In this document: piece by piece, positions 23,640 to 32,615 of the stretch
How the letters are laid out: each line of letters starts with the position of its first letter
How positions within the stretch are numbered: position 1 is the first letter of the stretch
NCBI GenBank assembly: GCA_016715765.1
Contig: JADJZJ010000016.1
Coordinates: 1 to 64,000, forward strand
Reading direction: 5' to 3'
DNA: 64,000 nt
From: Opitutaceae bacterium
GTDB taxonomy: Bacteria > Verrucomicrobiota > Verrucomicrobiia > Opitutales > Opitutaceae
Position numbers and translations under genes: made by a program
The notes under the pieces: generated by a model
What the model saw: the letters and a program-made list of their open reading frames with translations, nothing else
Told to the model about the DNA's origin: nothing
Database searches by the model: none

Positions 23640-24077
23640 TCAGGCCTGGCTCACCGTCTCGGTGGATGAATCCTGCCGGCCGCGGCGCGACGGCTGAAAG
23701 GGCTTCACGAAGGCGTCTTCGAAGGTGTAGATGTCGGAAAAATCATCCTTCCGATCATTGGCGGTCTTGCTGAAGACGTTGTACTCAATGAGGTTGAAAA
23801 CAATGTCGCCGAAATCCCGGCAGCGCTTGATGCCCCAGTTGTTCAGGACGGTCTTGGTCAGGGGGCCATATTGATCCAAGGCATAGATGCGCAGGCCTTC
23901 GAGGAGCTCCGGACCGGATACATGAAATGACCGGTCGCCCCGGGCGGGTTCCTTTTTCCGCAATTCCTTGACGGTGTGATCCAACCCGGAACGGATGAAT
24001 CCGTACGCGCGTTTGTCAAAACGGGAATCCTCTTTGCAGATCAGGCTGACAATCTCGGAAAAATCTGGGTCTTGCAT
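23640..24077 (-). CDS. Minf_1886-like protein
   Basis: 145-residue cytoplasmic protein. The order of blocks (SEIVSLICKEDSRFDKRAYGFI, then VSGPELLEGLRIYALDQYGPLTKTVLNNWGI, then RDFGDIVFNLIE) matches the small conserved family named after Minf_1886 of Methylacidiphilum. Function unknown. ATG at 24077 (MQDPDFSEIV) is preferred over upstream starts because homology begins there. It lies 17 bases upstream of the M16 stop-to-start order on the same strand, so the two are probably co-transcribed. Confidence 0.75.
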   Translation of the reverse strand: MQDPDFSEIVSLICKEDSRFDKRAYGFIRSGLDHTVKELRKKEPARGDRSFHVSGPELLEGLRIYALDQYGPLTKTVLNNWGIKRCRDFGDIVFNLIEYNVFSKTANDRKDDFSDIYTFEDAFVKPFQPSRRGRQDSSTETVSQA

Positions 24078-24195
24078 GCGATTGGCGGCCATCGGTATCA
24101 CAGCGCGACGGGCTCCGCAACTTCGCATATCTATTGCAGTCTATTTGCCAATAAGGCTCCGGGCCTTGCCGCCACCGGACTGCAACTATTCCCTC

Positions 24196-24206
24196 GTAAT
24201 CATTAC
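24196..24206. promoter_or_regulatory. GTAATCATTAC palindrome, possible Fur-type operator
   Basis: An 11-base palindrome 26 bases upstream of the Fur-family start, resembling half of a classical Fur box. Autoregulation is plausible but unproven. Confidence 0.35.
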
Positions 24207-24231
24207 AACATTTGTCACACTAACGTCAGAA

Positions 24232-24786
24232 ATGATCGCCTCTACCCAGACCAATCATCCCCTTGCGAACGTCAAGGAAAGCCGTCCTGCCTCCAATCCG
24301 CTGGAGACAGCATGTGCTCGGCTGAGGGCGGCAGGTATGCGGATTACACAACCGCGCATCGCCATCCTGAACGCCATCATCAACCGGGGACAGCCGACGA
24401 GCATCGAACAAATTCACGGCGAGTTGGCTGACGGTTCCTGTGATCTTGTCACGGTTTATCGCTGTCTCGGCGCCTTCGAAAGCATCGGATTGGTCCGCCG
24501 CTCGTTCTATCACAACGGCACCAGCCTGTATGACATCAATCTGGACGAGTCCAACCGCTACCATGTGGTGTGCAAGGAGACCAACCAGGTCGTTCCGATT
24601 TCCCCCGAGCTGACCGCGGAACTGCGCGAGTCGATCAACAAGATCGAGGAAAGCCTGCGTGCCGGCGGCTACGACAACGTAAGCCATGTCGTTGAATTTT
24701 TCGGTGTGGCCCCGCAGGCCGCACGCAACACGGGCGTCGTGCCCCAGCCCGTCCGCAACACCAACGTCACCTTGCCCACGGCCTGA
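24232..24786 (+). CDS. Fur family transcriptional regulator
   Basis: 184-residue metalloregulator-like protein. Winged helix at about residues 25-95: LRAAGMRITQPRIAILNAI, then IHGELADGSCDLVTVYRCLGAFESIGLVRR. The dimerisation domain follows. Normal Fur/Zur/PerR ligands are depleted: HHHxHLxCxxC is here RYHVVCKETNQVV (Cys114, Thr117) and the C-terminal CxxC pair is absent. The last 30 residues (APQAARNTGVVPQPVRNT) form an unusual low-complexity tail. It faces sodB-like SOD, a common Fur target. The start at MIASTQ is favoured over an in-frame upstream one that runs into the divergent gene. Confidence 0.85.
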   Translation: MIASTQTNHPLANVKESRPASNPLETACARLRAAGMRITQPRIAILNAIINRGQPTSIEQIHGELADGSCDLVTVYRCLGAFESIGLVRRSFYHNGTSLYDINLDESNRYHVVCKETNQVVPISPELTAELRESINKIEESLRAGGYDNVSHVVEFFGVAPQAARNTGVVPQPVRNTNVTLPTA

Positions 24787-24800
24787 AGCCGGGCTTGATC

Positions 24801-24832
24801 AAAAACGCGGTCCGCCTGGACCGCGTTTTTTT
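24801..24832 (+). terminator. bidirectional rho-independent terminator
   Basis: AAAAACGCGGTCC pairs with GGACCGCGTTTTTTT around a 4-base loop. With A-tract and T-tract on both sides it can serve the Fur-family gene and the convergent SOD gene. Confidence 0.85.
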
Positions 24833-24843
24833 GTGCCCGTGAT

Positions 24844-25578
24844 TCAGGCGGCGCCGCCCACCGCGAAGTTCGACTCCACCTGCGGCCAGTTGACGATGCT
24901 CCAGAAAGCCGCGACATAGTCCGCGCGCCGGTTCTGGTAATGCAGGTAATACGCATGCTCCCACACATCGAGTCCGAGCAGCGGCACCGCGCCTTCGCTC
25001 AGGGGTGAATCCTGATTGGCAGTGGAATGGACGTGGAGGATACCTTCTTTCAGGCTTAGCCAGGCCCAGCCACTGCCAAACCTTTTCATCGCCGCCTCGG
25101 CAAACTGCGTCTTGAACGCCGCCAGTGAGCCGAAATCACGGACGATGGCCGCCGCGAGCGCGCCGGACGGCTCACCCCCACCCTGCGGTTTGATGACCTG
25201 CCAGAAGAGCGAGTGGTTGTGGTGTCCGCCCACATTGTTGCGCACGGCCGTGCGGATTTTCTCCGGGAGGGAATCGAGCCGGCGCAGCAAGGCCGCCGCA
25301 TCCAACCCATGCAGATCCGGAAAACCGGCCAGTGCCTGGTTGGCATTGTTGATATAGGCTTGGTGATGCTTCGTGTGATGGATCTCCATCGTGCGCGCAT
25401 CAATGTGCGGAGTGAGGGCGTCGTAGGCGTATCCGAGCTGGGGCAGGGTGAAAGGCTGCGGCGCATTCACGGTCGCGGTTGTCGATTGCGCGCGTCCTGT
25501 CGCCATGCCCAAGCCCAGGAGGGCGGCGCCGGCACCAAGGGTCTTGATCGCATCACGACGGGAGATGGGGGTATTCAT
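24844..25578 (-). CDS. superoxide dismutase (Fe/Mn), Tat-exported
   Basis: 244-residue Fe/Mn superoxide dismutase. Twin-arginine leader at the N-terminus: SRRDAIKTLGAGAALLGLG with cleavage near GRAQ. Metal ligands: His67 (EIHHTKHH), His122 (GGHHNHSLFW), and Asp/His in LDVWEHAYYLHYQNRRADYV. QDSPLSEG and GSGWAWL are more like Mn-type, but metal use cannot be fixed by sequence. A periplasmic Tat-dependent SOD is less usual than the cytoplasmic form. Start at 25578; a longer upstream frame has no leader sense. Confidence 0.9.
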   Translation of the reverse strand: MNTPISRRDAIKTLGAGAALLGLGMATGRAQSTTATVNAPQPFTLPQLGYAYDALTPHIDARTMEIHHTKHHQAYINNANQALAGFPDLHGLDAAALLRRLDSLPEKIRTAVRNNVGGHHNHSLFWQVIKPQGGGEPSGALAAAIVRDFGSLAAFKTQFAEAAMKRFGSGWAWLSLKEGILHVHSTANQDSPLSEGAVPLLGLDVWEHAYYLHYQNRRADYVAAFWSIVNWPQVESNFAVGGAA

Positions 25579-25638
25579 GGAGTGCAGGCTAGCCCTTTCC
25601 CAGCTGCCGGCCATCTGCCGCAAGCCACCGGCCACCCT

Positions 25639-25697
25639 GTAGGGCACCGGCTTTATGCCGGTTTCGACCAGCGAGAATCGCGGCAAAGCCGCTCTAC
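25639..25697. repeat. GTAG palindrome pair (CGGC-TTTAT family)
   Basis: GTAGGGCACCGGCTTTATGC closing with CGGT (25639-25662) and an inverted arm whose complement is GTAGAGCGGCTTTGCCGCG (25679-25697). Stem CCGGC/GCCGG replaces GCGGC/GCCGC of the copies at 17896 and 54586, keeping the TTTAT loop. It lies in the gap between SOD and gatB. Confidence 0.75.
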
Positions 25698-25758
25698 ACC
25701 ATGACCACAGGCCCGCGGCCGCAGTTTCCCAACCATGCACACACCCCGAGGACATTTC

Positions 25759-27210
25759 CTAGGCCAGCAGACGACGCAGCGTGGCATCCACCTGCTTGGG
25801 ATCAGCCCGGCCCTTGGCCGCCTTCATCACCGGACCCTTGAAGGCATTGATCGCGCTTTCCTTGCCGGCCTTGAATTCTGCCAGCGCCTTGGGATTGCCC
25901 GCAATCGCGTCGCGGCACCACTGCTCCAGTTCGCCCGCATCGGTCGGTGCGGCCGTGAGCCCCTCACGCTCGATGATGGCGGCGGGTGAGTCTCCCGTCG
26001 CAAACATTTTGGCGAACACCGTCCTCGCCGTATTTGCGAGCAAGGTCCCACTCTCGATGAGATTCACCAATTCCGCCAGCTGCGCCGGCCGCACCTTCGC
26101 GGACGCCAGATCGGTTTTGGCGACCCCGATTTCACGCAGCAGATCGTTCACCAGCCAGTTGCCCACGGCCTGGGCCCGGCCTGGCCCCGCCAGTCGCGCC
26201 GCCTCCTCAAAGTAATCGCCCAGGGCCCGGTCCAGGATCAGCACCGAAGTGATGGTGTACGGCACCTGATACTGGCTCATGAATCGGCGCTGCCGGTCGA
26301 AGGGCAGCTCGGGACATTCCGACCGCAGCCGTGATTTCCAGGCCTCATCCACCCTGACCGGCATGAGATCCGGGTCGGGGAAATAGCGGTAGTCGTGCGC
26401 CATCTCCTTCGAGCGGAGCGACTGGGACACGCCGGTCTGGCCGTCGTAGTCCCGTGTCTCCTGGACGATGGTGCCGCCGCGTTCAATGACCGCGAGCTGC
26501 CGCTTGATCTCATGCGCGATGCCGTCGCGCACGAATGAAATGGAATTGAGATTCTTGAGCTCCACCTTGGTCCCGAGCCTGGTTTCACCCACGGGCCGGA
26601 CCGAGATGTTCGCATCGCAGCGCAGCTGCCCCTTCTCCATGTCGCAGTCCGAGATGCCGCCATAGACCATCGTCGCGCGCAGCGAGGTCAGATAGGCGTA
26701 GGCCTCCTCCGCGCTGTGCATGGCCGGCTCCGAGACGATCTCCATCAAAGGCGTGCCGGCCCGGTTGTAATCAACCAGTGAATCCGTCGCGAAGTGGTTC
26801 AGCTTGCCCACATCCTCCTCCAGGTGAATCCGGGTGAGCGGGATCCGCTTGTGCTCGCCCATGACATTCCGCGCCGGTCCCGGCAGCTCGATCTCCACGC
26901 CGCCGCCGAGGCAGATGGGCTGGTCGTATTGCGAGATCTGGTAGTTCTTGGGCGAGTCCGGATAAAAGTACTGCTTGCGGTCCCATTTGCAGACCGGCGC
27001 GATGTCGCAGCCGAGCATGAGGCCGGCCTTGATCACCGCATCGAGCGCCGCCTTGTTCATGACGGGCAGCACGCCGGGCAGCGCCAGCACGACGGGATCC
27101 GTCAGGGTGTTGGGCTCATGGCCGTAGCCCGCCGCCACGCGGGTGAACATTTTCGACCGGGTTTTGACCTGCACGTGAACTTCCAGACCTATGACGGCTT
27201 CGTAGTTCAT
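25759..27210 (-). CDS. gatB: Asp-tRNA(Asn)/Glu-tRNA(Gln) amidotransferase subunit B
   Basis: 483-residue subunit that phosphorylates and amidates mischarged tRNA. Opens MNYEAVIGLEVHVQVKTRSKMF, with WDRKQYFYPDSPKNYQISQYDQPI and YNRAGTPLMEIVSEP, all GatB landmarks; the C-terminal GatB/YqeY tail ends at LRRLLA. Start ATG at 27210 overlaps the gatA stop (ATGA). Order in the operon is pheS-pheT-gatC-gatA-gatB. Confidence 0.97.
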   Translation of the reverse strand: MNYEAVIGLEVHVQVKTRSKMFTRVAAGYGHEPNTLTDPVVLALPGVLPVMNKAALDAVIKAGLMLGCDIAPVCKWDRKQYFYPDSPKNYQISQYDQPICLGGGVEIELPGPARNVMGEHKRIPLTRIHLEEDVGKLNHFATDSLVDYNRAGTPLMEIVSEPAMHSAEEAYAYLTSLRATMVYGGISDCDMEKGQLRCDANISVRPVGETRLGTKVELKNLNSISFVRDGIAHEIKRQLAVIERGGTIVQETRDYDGQTGVSQSLRSKEMAHDYRYFPDPDLMPVRVDEAWKSRLRSECPELPFDRQRRFMSQYQVPYTITSVLILDRALGDYFEEAARLAGPGRAQAVGNWLVNDLLREIGVAKTDLASAKVRPAQLAELVNLIESGTLLANTARTVFAKMFATGDSPAAIIEREGLTAAPTDAGELEQWCRDAIAGNPKALAEFKAGKESAINAFKGPVMKAAKGRADPKQVDATLRRLLA

Positions 27211-28673
27211 CAGAGGGAGGGAACGCGGGTGTGCCAATCATGCCCCTGCTCGTAGTCGCGGGCGATGGCTAGCAGCTCGGTTTCACGGAAGGGCTGGCCG
27301 ATCAACTGGAGGCCGATGGGCAGGCCACCGGTCGTGAATCCGCAAGGCACGCTCACCGCCGGCAGCCCCGCAAGGTTCACTCCGATCGTATAGATGTCGC
27401 ACAGGTACATCGCCAGCGGATCGGATTTTTCCCCAAGCTTGAAGGCGGGCACCGGAGAAGTCGGGGTCAGGAGCGCGTCCACCTCCTGGTAGGCGTTGAG
27501 AAAATCCTGCCGGATCAGGGTGCGCACCTTCTGGGCGCGCAGGTAATAGGCGTCGTAGTAGCCGCTGGAGAGCACATAGGTGCCCAGAATGATGCGGCGT
27601 TTCACCTCGGCGCCGAAGCCCTCGGCGCGCGACCGGGAATAGAGATCCTCCACATCCGTGACGTCCGCGGCGCGATGACCGTAGCGAATGCCGTCAAAGC
27701 GCGCCAGGTTCGAGGAAGCCTCCGCCGTCGCGATGATGTAATACGTGTCGAGACAGTACTGGGTGTGCGGCAGTGAGACTTCCTTGATTTCGCAATTCTG
27801 CGACCGGTAAAAGGCGATGGCCTTTTCCACCGCCGCACCCACCTCGGGATCAAGTCCCTCGCCGAAGTACTCCTTGGGAATGCCGATCCGCCAGGGTCCG
27901 CGCTTTCCGGCCAGCGCTGTCCGGTAGTCGGGCACATCCGTCCGGTAGGAAGTCGAATCGAGCGGATCGTGGCCGGCGATGGCCCCCAGCATGATCGCGG
28001 CGTCCTCGACGGTGCGGGTGAATGGTCCGATCTGGTCGAGCGAGGAAGCGAAGGCGATCAGGCCGTAACGGGATACCAGGCCGTAACTGGGCTTGAGTCC
28101 CACCACCCCGCACAACGCCGCCGGCTGCCGGATGGAACCGCCGGTATCGGAACCCAGCGTGGCCAGTGCCGTGCCGGCCGCGAGGGCCGCGGCACTGCCG
28201 CCGGAGGAACCGCCGGGGACGCGCGTGAGATCCCACGGATTGCGGGTCGGACCGAAGGCGGAGTTCTCGGTGGATGAACCCATCGCGAACTCGTCCAGGT
28301 TCAGCCGCCCCCACAGCACCGCGCCGGCCTGCTTCAGCTTTGCGGTCACGGTGGCATCGTAGGGCGAGATGAAATTCGCGAGCATTTTGCTCGAGGCCGT
28401 CAGCGGCTGGTCCGTGACCGCGATGACATCCTTCAAGCCGACCGGGATGCCCTCCAGCGGCCCGCGCGACCGGCCGGCGGCGCGGCGCGCGTCCGAATCC
28501 GCCGCCTGCTTCAGCGCATCCGCCTCGTCACGGGAGTTGAACGCGCGGATCCGGCCCTCGACGGCCTCGGTGCGGGCCAGGACCGCGCGGGTGAGTTCAA
28601 CCGACGACAGCCGGCCCGCGGCCAGTTGGGCGGACAACCCGGCGATGGTTTGATAATGCAACGCGGAAGCCAT
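27210..28673 (-). CDS. gatA: Asp-tRNA(Asn)/Glu-tRNA(Gln) amidotransferase subunit A
   Basis: 487-residue amidase that releases ammonia from glutamine. Ser-Ser-Lys catalytic triad regions are visible: GIPVGLKDVIAV (Lys), PGGSSGGSAAALAAG and SDTGGSIRQPAAL (nucleophile Ser). Length and order match the family. Lies six bases after gatC. Confidence 0.97.
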   Translation of the reverse strand: MASALHYQTIAGLSAQLAAGRLSSVELTRAVLARTEAVEGRIRAFNSRDEADALKQAADSDARRAAGRSRGPLEGIPVGLKDVIAVTDQPLTASSKMLANFISPYDATVTAKLKQAGAVLWGRLNLDEFAMGSSTENSAFGPTRNPWDLTRVPGGSSGGSAAALAAGTALATLGSDTGGSIRQPAALCGVVGLKPSYGLVSRYGLIAFASSLDQIGPFTRTVEDAAIMLGAIAGHDPLDSTSYRTDVPDYRTALAGKRGPWRIGIPKEYFGEGLDPEVGAAVEKAIAFYRSQNCEIKEVSLPHTQYCLDTYYIIATAEASSNLARFDGIRYGHRAADVTDVEDLYSRSRAEGFGAEVKRRIILGTYVLSSGYYDAYYLRAQKVRTLIRQDFLNAYQEVDALLTPTSPVPAFKLGEKSDPLAMYLCDIYTIGVNLAGLPAVSVPCGFTTGGLPIGLQLIGQPFRETELLAIARDYEQGHDWHTRVPSL

Positions 28674-28679
28674 GCGCCG

Positions 28680-28970
28680 TCATTCCACCACCTTGGGGAC
28701 TGCGATCATGTGCTGGCGCTGCCGGGGAGCGTTCTGCAACGCCACGTCCACCGGCAATCCGGCCCGCGGCACGTCCTCGTCCCAGACATTGACCACGGGG
28801 TAGGCATGCGCCGTGGGTTCGACCCCGTTGACGTCCACTTTGCCGAGCTGCCCGATGTGGTGGAGCACGTCGCCCAGCTGCCGGGAGTATTCCGCCTTCT
28901 CCTGCGGCGACAGGGCCAGGCGCGCCAGACGCGCGACATGGTCGATATTCAGTTCGGACGAGGCAGCCAT
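28680..28970 (-). CDS. gatC: Asp-tRNA(Asn)/Glu-tRNA(Gln) amidotransferase subunit C
   Basis: 96-residue small subunit that ties GatA and GatB together. The N-terminal pattern IDHVARLARLALSPQEKAEYSRQLGDVLHHIGQLGKVDV is typical, with a loop up to the C-terminal VWDEDVPRAGLP segment. Preceded by pheT with only three bases between. Confidence 0.93.
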   Translation of the reverse strand: MAASSELNIDHVARLARLALSPQEKAEYSRQLGDVLHHIGQLGKVDVNGVEPTAHAYPVVNVWDEDVPRAGLPVDVALQNAPRQRQHMIAVPKVVE

Positions 28971-28973
28971 GGC

Positions 28974-31427
28974 CTATTTGCGAATGGCGTAATCCGTCGT
29001 TTTGGCGAGCTCGTCCTGCACCTTTTGCATGGCCGCATTGACTTCCTCATCGGTGAGCGTCCGGTTCGAAGCCCGGAACACCAGGCTGTAGGCCAGGCTC
29101 TTTTTGCCCGCGGGCAAACCCTCGCCCTGGTAAACGTCAAAGGGTTCGACACATTCCACGTCGAACTTGCCGCCGGCCGCAGCCCGGGCCAGTCCGGCCA
29201 GTTTCTTCCGCACGGTGTCCGACGGCGTGGCCTGGTCGACCACCAGGGCCAGATCACGCAGGGCGGTCGGGAAGAGGCTGAAGTCGGCATATTTCCGACG
29301 GACGAGGCCGCCGGCCAATTGCTCCGGCAGGATGGCAAAGATGCCGGCGTAAACTTTGCCCTCGATGCCGAGGGCCTTGACCATGGCCAGGTTCATCAGG
29401 CCGAACCGGGCGGTCCACCCATGCGCCATTTCACCGGCGGCCGCACAATGGCCTTCCTGCCAGCCGCAAAAGGAACCGGTGACGGGCACCAGGGGCTGCC
29501 GGGCCAGGTCAATGCCACCCGCCGCCGCGAGGGCGAAGACGTGGTGCTTGACGGTGTAGAAATCGGCGGCTCCGCGTTTGAGCCATTTGCGCTCGGCATC
29601 GTCGGCGATGACGAAGGCGACGGCGGCGCATTCCAGGTTCTGGCCGTTGCGCTCGATGAAGACGCGCCCGATCTCGCACAGGTGCGATACTGCCACCCCA
29701 CGGGCCTGGTTGAGCTTCAGGACATCGAGCAGCCCCATCACCAGGGTCGGACGGAGGTGGGACTGGTCATCGACAAAGGGATTGGCCAGTGCCAGCTCCG
29801 CCGCGGCGGTCTGCGAAACCCACGAGGTGAGTTCACGGCCCGGCCGCAGGGTGTAGGTGGTGCATTCGTGGAAATCGTGGCCGACCAGATAGTCGGTGAC
29901 GCGGCGGTTGAACAACACGACCGGATCGTCCTCCAGGGCCAGGCCGGGTGCGGATACCACTGCCGCCGGGATCCTGTCGGTGCCATGCAGACGGAGGACT
30001 TCCTCCACCAGGTCGATGGGCCGGTCGAGGTCATCCCGCCAGCTGGGGATGTTGACAGTCCAGGCCGTGCCGCGGGTTGGAGTCGGCTCCTTGCGCGTGA
30101 TGCCAAGCTCCAGCGATTCAAAGGCCGCCTCCATGTCGGCTTCGGCAATGTCAAAGCCGAGCTTTTCACAGATGAAACCATGGGTGACGACGATCTCGCG
30201 CTGCCAGGGGACATCGCCGCCCACGATGTAGGCCGGGCCGACGACCTTGCCGCCGGCATGCTCCACCAGCAGATCAATGGCGCGATTACCCGCTTCCAGG
30301 GCCGTGTGCGGATCAATGCCGCGTTCGTACCGGTAGGAGGAATCGGAGCTCAGGGCGAGCCGCCGCGAAGTCCAACGGATCGACTTGCGCTTGAAGTAGG
30401 CCACCTCGAGTACGAGGTCGGTCGTGTCATCGCCCACCCCGGAATTCTCGCTGCCCATGATGCCGGCGATCACCACCGGCTTCGCGGCATCCGCGATGAC
30501 GAGCATGCGGCTGTTCAAGGCGCGTTCCTTGCCATCCAGCGTGACGATTTTTTCGCCGTCCGCGGCCCGCCGCACGATGATCTGGCTGCCGGCCAGCTTC
30601 CTGGCATCGAAGGCGTGCATCGGCTGGCCGTACTCGAGCATCACGTAATTGCCGATATCGACGATGTTGTTGATCGGCCGCAGGCCGACGGCGGTCAGCC
30701 GCTGCTGCATCCAGGCGGGGCTCGGCCCGACCTTGATGCCGGTAACGATGTGCGCGGAGTACAGCGGGCAGTCCTCGGGGGCATCCACTCGGACCGACTG
30801 CAGGAGCTCGGGGCGGCTTTGCGCGCCGGTGTCCCCATGGAAATTTTCCTGGGGATAAACCAGCTCGACCTTGAACCAGGCGGCCAGTTCGCGCGCGATG
30901 CCGAGATGGGAAAGGCAATCCGGGCGGTTCGGCGTGATCTCGATGTCGAACACCACGTCACCGGGCGGCAGCACCGCATTGATTGGGGTGCCAAGTGCGG
31001 GGCGGTCGGTCAGGATCAGGAGGCCGGAGGCATCCTCGGCCACGCCGAGTTCCCTGGCCGAGCACATCATCCCATCCGACAGCTGCCCGCGGATCTTCGA
31101 CTGCTTGATGGTGAAATTGCCCGGCAACACGGCGCCGGCGAGGGCCACGGGCACGCGGTCGCCGACGATGTAGTTCTGGGCGCCGCAGACGATCGTCTTC
31201 ACTCCGCCAGCGGGACCGATGTCCACCTGGCACACCGAGAGCTTGTCGGCATTGGGGTGCTTGTCGCGCACCAGCACCTCGCCCACGACGACCTGCTTCA
31301 ACTCCGGCGCGCCGGTGCGGATGACCTGCTCGACCTCGAAGCCGAGAAACGTGATGGCGCGGCAGATTTCGTCCACCGACGCATCGAGCCGCACGTAGTC
31401 CTTCAGCCAGTTCAGGGAAATTTTCAT
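28974..31427 (-). CDS. pheT: phenylalanine-tRNA ligase beta subunit
   Basis: 817-residue PheRS beta chain. The first part (MKISLNWLKDYV, then VVVGEVLVRDKHPNADKLSVCQVDIG) includes the EMAP-like tRNA-binding domain at about 40-150; B3/B4 editing domain and B5 follow; a ferredoxin-fold anticodon-binding domain ends the protein (DLALVVDQATPSDTVRKKLAG). Placed ten bases after pheS. Confidence 0.97.
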   Translation of the reverse strand: MKISLNWLKDYVRLDASVDEICRAITFLGFEVEQVIRTGAPELKQVVVGEVLVRDKHPNADKLSVCQVDIGPAGGVKTIVCGAQNYIVGDRVPVALAGAVLPGNFTIKQSKIRGQLSDGMMCSARELGVAEDASGLLILTDRPALGTPINAVLPPGDVVFDIEITPNRPDCLSHLGIARELAAWFKVELVYPQENFHGDTGAQSRPELLQSVRVDAPEDCPLYSAHIVTGIKVGPSPAWMQQRLTAVGLRPINNIVDIGNYVMLEYGQPMHAFDARKLAGSQIIVRRAADGEKIVTLDGKERALNSRMLVIADAAKPVVIAGIMGSENSGVGDDTTDLVLEVAYFKRKSIRWTSRRLALSSDSSYRYERGIDPHTALEAGNRAIDLLVEHAGGKVVGPAYIVGGDVPWQREIVVTHGFICEKLGFDIAEADMEAAFESLELGITRKEPTPTRGTAWTVNIPSWRDDLDRPIDLVEEVLRLHGTDRIPAAVVSAPGLALEDDPVVLFNRRVTDYLVGHDFHECTTYTLRPGRELTSWVSQTAAAELALANPFVDDQSHLRPTLVMGLLDVLKLNQARGVAVSHLCEIGRVFIERNGQNLECAAVAFVIADDAERKWLKRGAADFYTVKHHVFALAAAGGIDLARQPLVPVTGSFCGWQEGHCAAAGEMAHGWTARFGLMNLAMVKALGIEGKVYAGIFAILPEQLAGGLVRRKYADFSLFPTALRDLALVVDQATPSDTVRKKLAGLARAAAGGKFDVECVEPFDVYQGEGLPAGKKSLAYSLVFRASNRTLTDEEVNAAMQKVQDELAKTTDYAIRK

Positions 31428-31437
31428 CAGTGGATCC

Positions 31438-32481
31438 TCAGGCGAACTGCTTCAGGAAACGCAGGTCGTTTTGGTAGAAATAGCGGATGTCATCGATGCC
31501 GTAGAGCAGCATCGCCAGGCGTTCCAGGCCCATGCCAAACGCATAGCCGGTCCAGACCTCGGGATCGTAGCCCACCGCGGAAAACACCGCGGGGTCGACC
31601 ATGCCGCAGCCGCCGATCTCGATCCATTCCTTCTTCACCTTCGGCAGGTGCTGGGCGCTGAGGTCCACCTCGAAGCTGGGCTCGGTATACCCGAAGTAGT
31701 GCGGGCGGAAACGGGTTTTTGTGTCCTTGCCGAGCAGCGAGGCGAAGATGTAATCGAGCAGGGCCTTCAGGTCGCGCACCGTCACATTCCTGTCCACGTA
31801 AAGACATTCGAGCTGGTGGAAGTTGGCGGAATGCGTGGCATCGGTGGTGTCACGCCGGTAAACCCGGCCGGGCGACACAATGCGGATTGGCGGCGGACCC
31901 TTGAGCATGGTCCGGATCTGCACCGACGAGGTATGGGTGCGCAGGAGGTATTTTTCCTCCGGGACCCTTTTCTCCACGTTGCCAAATCGCGCCGTTTCGG
32001 GGAAATAGAACGTGTCCTGCGCATCACGCGCCGGGTGGTCGGCGGGGGTGCACAGCGCATCGAAGCAGTAGAATTCCGTCTCGACCTCCGGGCCGTCGGC
32101 GACGGCGAACCCCACCTTGCGCAGGATGCGGCACATCTCCTCGCGGACGAGGGTGAGCGGATGATAGGTGCCGGGGCCGGCATCGGGTGACGGCAGCGTG
32201 GGATCCACGGCCGGTCCAAGCTGGGCTTTGAGCTCCCCGGCGGCAATGCGGTCGACCGCCGCATCGAGCAGTTCCTGGATGTGCACCTTGCACTCGTTGA
32301 TCAACTTGCCCACGACGGGGCGCTGCTCCTTCGGCACCGACCCCATCTGCTTCATCAACGCCGTGAGCTCGCCGTTGGGGCCGACATAACGGGCCTTGGC
32401 GGCCTCAAATTCGGGACGCGCCTGGATCGTGGCGAATTCGGCGGCGGCCTTTTGGACGAGAGCGTTGAGGGTAGCTTGCAT
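31438..32481 (-). CDS. pheS: phenylalanine-tRNA ligase alpha subunit
   Basis: 347-residue catalytic chain of PheRS. Class II motif 2 is visible in LLRTHTSSVQIRTML and VYRRDTTDATHSANFHQLECLYVD; motif 3 in GFGMGLERLAMLLYGIDDIRYF-type sequence near the C-terminus. The N-terminal coiled coil spans about residues 1-85. Starts its own transcription unit after the terminator at 32526-32563. Confidence 0.97.
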   Translation of the reverse strand: MQATLNALVQKAAAEFATIQARPEFEAAKARYVGPNGELTALMKQMGSVPKEQRPVVGKLINECKVHIQELLDAAVDRIAAGELKAQLGPAVDPTLPSPDAGPGTYHPLTLVREEMCRILRKVGFAVADGPEVETEFYCFDALCTPADHPARDAQDTFYFPETARFGNVEKRVPEEKYLLRTHTSSVQIRTMLKGPPPIRIVSPGRVYRRDTTDATHSANFHQLECLYVDRNVTVRDLKALLDYIFASLLGKDTKTRFRPHYFGYTEPSFEVDLSAQHLPKVKKEWIEIGGCGMVDPAVFSAVGYDPEVWTGYAFGMGLERLAMLLYGIDDIRYFYQNDLRFLKQFA

Positions 32482-32525
32482 GCGGAAGTTATTTGAACCA
32501 CGAAGGCGGAGCCGAGGCGAAGAAT

Positions 32526-32563
32526 AAAAAAAGAGGACGAACCTCGAATCGAGGCCCGTCCTC
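32526..32563 (-). terminator. strong rho-independent terminator after rplT
   Basis: On the minus strand GAGGACG pairs with CGTCCTC, enclosing a second perfect palindrome (CCTCGATTCGAGG), followed by seven T. It separates rpmI-rplT from the pheS operon. Confidence 0.9.
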
Positions 32564-32615
32564 CGGAGAGTCAGACAGGGAGGCGAGCCATATCCCGGCT
32601 CGCGTTTGTCAGAAT

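Noticed and set aside
28626..31661. 1011-codon plus-strand frame opposite gatC-pheT
   Set aside because: His/Arg/Gly-rich, no domain, fully antisense to pheT whose motifs are intact; a G+C-rich shadow.
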